From contig JBFLVQ010000427.1 of the NCBI GenBank assembly GCA_040758525.1, positions 1 to 8,383 on the forward strand: a stretch of DNA of 8,383 bases, read 5' to 3'. The translations under genes were made by a program, and so were the position numbers. Below, in pieces: positions 5,309-8,383 of this stretch (within the stretch, counting starts at the first letter, position 1; each line of letters begins with the position of its first letter). A model generated the notes under the pieces. It saw only the letters and a list, made by a program, of their open reading frames with translations, had not been told where the DNA came from and made no database searches. Source of the stretch: JBFLVQ01 sp040758525 (lineage in GTDB: Bacteria; Acidobacteriota; Blastocatellia; Chloracidobacteriales; JADJPF01).

Positions 5309-5890
5309 ATGAATATATCTAGCGAAGCCGATAATCAGATTGATATAACCGAACTGCTTAAACTGTGGACAGAAGGCGATCAGGAAGCGCTTGCCCGATT
5401 AACTGCAGTGCTCTACGACGAACTACGACGTATTGCTCGTCTACATATGCAGAAAGAGCGTGGTGATCATACATTGCAACCAACCGCGCTAGTGAATGAA
5501 TCCTTTCTGCGTTTAGTCAGACAGAAGGATATTAAATGGCAGAGTCGTGTTCATTTTCTTGCTGTTGCTTCACAGGTTATGCGCCATATTCTGGTCGATT
5601 ACGCACGTCACCGTACTGCTGATAAACGCGGTGGCAGTAACTATAAGATCCCTCTAGATCAAGTCAACGTCGCAACTAATGAATCAATGATAGATCTAGT
5701 AGCACTAGATGAAGCGCTCACTGGTTTGGCAAAGCTTAATCCTACACATGGTCGTATTGTAGAACTACACTATTTTGGTGGACTCTCAATTGATGAAACA
5801 GCAATGGTACTGGGTATTGCCCCTCGTACAGTCAGCCATGGCTGGTTATTAGCAAAGACCTGGCTTTACAAGGAGCTGAAAAAGAGATGA
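5309..5890 (+). CDS. ECF-like RNA polymerase sigma factor (TIGR02999 / Sig-70_X6 type)
   Basis: The 193-residue protein directs RNA polymerase to specific promoters. Residues about 15-105 are sigma region 2, with the family signature RGDHTLQPTALVNESFLRLV (51-70), then VHFLAVASQVMRHILVDYARHR (81-102) and KRGG (106-109). Residues about 135-190 are region 4, with LSIDETAMVLGIAPRTVSHGWLLAKTWLYKEL as the helix-turn-helix that would read the -35 element. Full length is normal for this family. ATG 5309 is the only reasonable start: GATGGA lies 8 nt upstream and an in-frame TGA precedes it. The gene overlaps the next one by ATGA, so the two are one operon. No anti-sigma factor is present; in acidobacterial relatives such sigma genes commonly precede a Ser/Thr kinase, as here. 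The TTGCGAT cluster upstream suggests dedicated control. Confidence 0.92.
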   Translation: MNISSEADNQIDITELLKLWTEGDQEALARLTAVLYDELRRIARLHMQKERGDHTLQPTALVNESFLRLVRQKDIKWQSRVHFLAVASQVMRHILVDYARHRTADKRGGSNYKIPLDQVNVATNESMIDLVALDEALTGLAKLNPTHGRIVELHYFGGLSIDETAMVLGIAPRTVSHGWLLAKTWLYKELKKR

Positions 5891-6927
5891 GCGATTCTAT
5901 GGAAGAGATGACCCCAGAACGATGGCGACAGATCGAAGAACTCTTCTACGCTGCACTCAACTGCCAACCACATCTACGCAGTGAGTTTCTTGCCCGCTCT
6001 TGTTGTGGTGATCAACGATTACGTGAGATGGTAGAGTCATTGCTAGTCTTAAGTGAGGAAGCAAGCGATTTTATTGAAGCGCCCGCAGTGGCAACTGTGT
6101 TTGGCGAACTTTCTCCTACTACTGGCCTAGACGATAGACTTGGTTTGGCAACCTCTTCCACAACACTCCGTTTTCAACGTCTACTTGCCTTAGGCGCTGG
6201 TGTGAATGGGACAGTCTATAAAGTACTTGATCGAGAAGATGGAAATATTGTTGCACTTAAACACCTTTCACATACTCAGGCAGGTAAACGGGAGAGTTTC
6301 GTTGCACAGTTCTCCACCCTGGCTGAAATTCATCATGCCAATCTGATTCAGCTATATGATCTGTTTGTTGATTCACAGGACTGCTATTTTACTATGCCAC
6401 TGGTAGCAGGATCCGATCTAATCAGTTATTTACACAACTCTGGTATTGCACAACTACGTACATTGCTTAAACAACTGGCGCAGGCATTAATCGCGCTGCA
6501 TAGCAATGGCTGGTTACATAGCAATATTAAGCCAACCAATCTACTTGTAGATGCTCATGGACATCTAATCATTACTGACTGTGGACTTAATCCTGAAATA
6601 ATCCCAGCTCCATTCTATCAGCGTTCTGGCTATGATGAGACTATTGCCTATATATCTCCGGAACTATGTGCAGGCAAGAAGGCTTCAGCAGCAAGTGATT
6701 GGTATAGCGTGGGAGCAATTCTCTATCAAATACTGACTGGAAATAGACCATTTACTGGTAGTACCTGGGAGATAATAATGAATAAACGTAGATTTATTCT
6801 GCCTCCACCCAGCCTGCTACGGCCTGATATCGATACCGAGTTAGATCGACTTTGCCATTCTTTGCTCAATCCCGATCCAACTCTACGTATGGATGAGAGT
6901 GAGATTAAAAAAATTCTTGTTGCTTAA
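5887..6927 (+). CDS. Hanks-type kinase-fold protein lacking the catalytic Asp (probable pseudokinase)
   Basis: The 346-residue product begins with the acidobacterial kinase N-terminus (TPERWRQIEELFYAAL, about 9-24) and a helical region to about 68, then a kinase domain from about 96 to the end. Retained: glycine loop GAGVNGTVY (103-111), Lys125 in VALK, Lys215 and Asn218 of the catalytic loop, Asp231 and Gly233 (DCG for DFG), SPE (257-259) and Asp271. Lost: the HRD triad is HSN (211-213), so the catalytic base is Asn (codon AAT at 6523-6525), and helix-C Glu is apparently Gln141 (FVAQF). Nucleotide binding may survive; phosphotransfer is unlikely. It stops at the end of the kinase lobe and has no membrane helix, WD40 or TPR tail, unlike the longer kinases usual in this gene context. 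It is translationally coupled to the sigma gene (ATGA overlap, AAGGAG 11 nt upstream), so a role as a sigma-factor partner is inferred. Confidence 0.85.
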   Translation: MSDSMEEMTPERWRQIEELFYAALNCQPHLRSEFLARSCCGDQRLREMVESLLVLSEEASDFIEAPAVATVFGELSPTTGLDDRLGLATSSTTLRFQRLLALGAGVNGTVYKVLDREDGNIVALKHLSHTQAGKRESFVAQFSTLAEIHHANLIQLYDLFVDSQDCYFTMPLVAGSDLISYLHNSGIAQLRTLLKQLAQALIALHSNGWLHSNIKPTNLLVDAHGHLIITDCGLNPEIIPAPFYQRSGYDETIAYISPELCAGKKASAASDWYSVGAILYQILTGNRPFTGSTWEIIMNKRRFILPPPSLLRPDIDTELDRLCHSLLNPDPTLRMDESEIKKILVA

Positions 6928-6945
6928 TAGATCCTCAATGGTACT
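6928..6945. other. 18-bp convergent junction
   Basis: The stop codons of the pseudokinase (plus) and the membrane kinase (minus) are only 18 bp apart, with no hairpin or T-tract between them. Each transcript must therefore run into, or end inside, the other gene, giving antisense overlap. Confidence 0.6.
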
Positions 6946-8383
6946 TTATTGTGTTGGTAGCACCATTCTGTTCTCAGTCAGTTTTACTGCCTCACTAAAT
7001 CTAGTTGCTAACTCTGTTATCGTGGGACGTTGGTTGGGATCTTTTGCCAACGCCTGCATTACCACGGCGGATAATTCTGTGGAGAGCTCCGGCCTGATCT
7101 CATGTAATGGTCTGGCCTCCTGGGTCATATGCATCATTGCTATTGCCATAATATCGCCCTCTGAAGACTGAAAAGGGAGTTGGCCACAAAGCATACGATA
7201 GAGCATAACACCCAAGCTGTATACATCCGCACGCCCATCATAAGGGTTATTGTTTAATCGCTCTGGCGACATATAGCTAGGTGTACCAATCATACTGCCA
7301 GTAACAGTAAGACTGTTTAGATTAAAACTGGTATTACCCCTAAGCAGCTTGGCGATACCAAAATCGACTACTTTGATCACTTCACCTTCATAGGTCTGAT
7401 GTAGATAGATATTGTCCGGTTTAATATCGCGATGAACAATGCCAGCGGCATGCGCACAGGCGAGCGCATCACAGACTGGTGTGAGAATCTGTGCGCAACG
7501 TTGAGGCGACAGTAGCTGATGCTCTTGCAACTCCTGCTGGAGCGTATGCCCCTCTAATAGCTCCATTACCAGATAAGAGATCCCTTCCGGTGTAATACCA
7601 AAATCGAGTACTGTTACAGCATTAGCATGATTAACACGACAGGCTGAGATAGCCTCTATATGGAAACGCTCTAGGCTCTCATAATCTATACTACTAAAGT
7701 TGGGCTGCAATATCTTTATTGCTACTGGTCGGTTGAGATTAAGGTGCAGACCGCGATAGACAACACCAAATCCACCTGTGCCGATTTTGGTTTCTAGTCG
7801 ATATTTTTGCGCCAGTATTGTGCCAGGCAGTACTTCTGAAAGTGCCGAGAAGACAATCTCCGTTCTTTTGTAAGATTCTACTAGCTCTCCATTCTTTCTT
7901 ATTAGTTCTTCATTACGCTGCTCAACCTGCTGATTGGCTACTTGCAACTCCTTTAGCTTTTCAGATAACTCTATTGTTCTAGACTTAATTCCTGCTTCCA
8001 ATAACTGATTACGTCTTTTCAACGCACGTAAACGAATCTGTATAGCAGCATAGATAATACCGGTAGAAGAGACAAGATAGATCAGATAGGCCCACCAGGT
8101 TCGCCATAGTGGTGGCAAGATTATGACATTTATTGAAATACCATTCTCATTCCATAATCCATCATTATTTGAACCTTTAACTCGAAATAGATATTCTCCA
8201 GGATCAAGATTGGTATAGCTGGCATAACGGCGTGAGCCTGAATAGATCCAATCTTTATCAAATCCTTCTAGCCTGTAGGCATATTGATTATTTTCCGGAT
8301 TGGTATAGTTAAGCGCAGCAAACTCGAATGAGAAGAAGTTTTCGTTATAAGATAGAAAGATCGCGCTGGTTGACATAACCGGT
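6946..8383 (-). CDS. Membrane-bound Ser/Thr protein kinase with Y_Y_Y sensor domain (5' end outside window)
   Basis: The frame is open to the right edge, so the N-terminus is missing; residues here count from the Met codon at 8376. Residues 5-87 resemble the Y_Y_Y module (LSYNENFFSFEFAALNY, YRLEGFDKDWIYSG, YTNLDPGEYLFRVKGSNNDGLW) that normally follows a Reg_prop beta-propeller, which probably lies outside the window. A membrane helix spans about 94-115, then a charged coiled coil (about 118-172). The kinase domain (about 192-465) has GTGGFGVVY, Lys221, helix-C Glu241, HRDIKPDN (315-322), DFG (338-340) and GTPSYMSPE (364-372), so it should be active. Topology implies an outside sensor and a cytoplasmic kinase. 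Y_Y_Y sensors more often feed a histidine kinase or GGDEF domain, so this output is unusual. It is convergent with the pseudokinase gene. The real start is outside; an internal Met start is unlikely. Confidence 0.9.
   Translation of the reverse strand, partial: PVMSTSAIFLSYNENFFSFEFAALNYTNPENNQYAYRLEGFDKDWIYSGSRRYASYTNLDPGEYLFRVKGSNNDGLWNENGISINVIILPPLWRTWWAYLIYLVSSTGIIYAAIQIRLRALKRRNQLLEAGIKSRTIELSEKLKELQVANQQVEQRNEELIRKNGELVESYKRTEIVFSALSEVLPGTILAQKYRLETKIGTGGFGVVYRGLHLNLNRPVAIKILQPNFSSIDYESLERFHIEAISACRVNHANAVTVLDFGITPEGISYLVMELLEGHTLQQELQEHQLLSPQRCAQILTPVCDALACAHAAGIVHRDIKPDNIYLHQTYEGEVIKVVDFGIAKLLRGNTSFNLNSLTVTGSMIGTPSYMSPERLNNNPYDGRADVYSLGVMLYRMLCGQLPFQSSEGDIMAIAMMHMTQEARPLHEIRPELSTELSAVVMQALAKDPNQRPTITELATRFSEAVKLTENRMVLPTQ

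Noticed and set aside
6893..7171. 92-codon plus-strand frame with hydrophobic stretches
   Set aside because: It overlaps the end of the pseudokinase gene and runs antisense to the clear kinase C-terminus; hydrophobicity comes from reading the complement.

Overview
The window looks like a piece of chromosome from an Acidobacteriota-type bacterium (Blastocatellia-like) or a close relative, moderately AT-rich. The assignment rests on protein architecture, not on any marker gene. A TIGR02999-type ECF sigma factor is fused in operon to a kinase that opens with the acidobacterial 'TPERW...LF..AL' N-terminus. Next to it is a Y_Y_Y/transmembrane sensor with a Hanks-type Ser/Thr kinase output. No rRNA, tRNA, CRISPR array or intact insertion sequence was seen.

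Layout. Positions 1-3035 are gene-poor: only a small degenerate receiver-domain protein (534-1004, minus) and a short coiled-coil protein (1990-2235, minus) are credible. The rest is AT-rich spacer with many perfect inverted repeats, including a 107-nt stem-loop at 1752-1858. Positions 3036-4976 (minus) encode a 646-residue protein with an N-terminal Vps62/DUF946-like domain and eight propeller-type repeats arranged as four tandem pairs. A 332-bp divergent intergenic region (4977-5308) follows, carrying three copies of TTGCGAT/ATCGCAA within 60 bp just upstream of the sigma gene.

The ECF-like sigma factor (5309-5890, plus) overlaps by ATGA a 346-residue kinase-fold protein (5887-6927, plus). 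Its catalytic HRD is HSN and its helix-C Glu is Gln, so it is probably a pseudokinase. It ends 18 bp from the end of a convergent gene (6946 to beyond 8383, minus): Y_Y_Y domain, one transmembrane helix, coiled coil, and a Ser/Thr kinase with all catalytic residues. The N-terminal part of that gene lies outside the window.

How they may work together (inference): the sigma factor and pseudokinase form a two-gene regulatory operon, with the pseudokinase as a binding or scaffold partner rather than an enzyme. The divergent Vps62-propeller gene is a natural candidate target because it shares the control region. The convergent membrane kinase could be the active signalling input. None of these links is shown directly by the sequence beyond gene order and the shared intergenic region.
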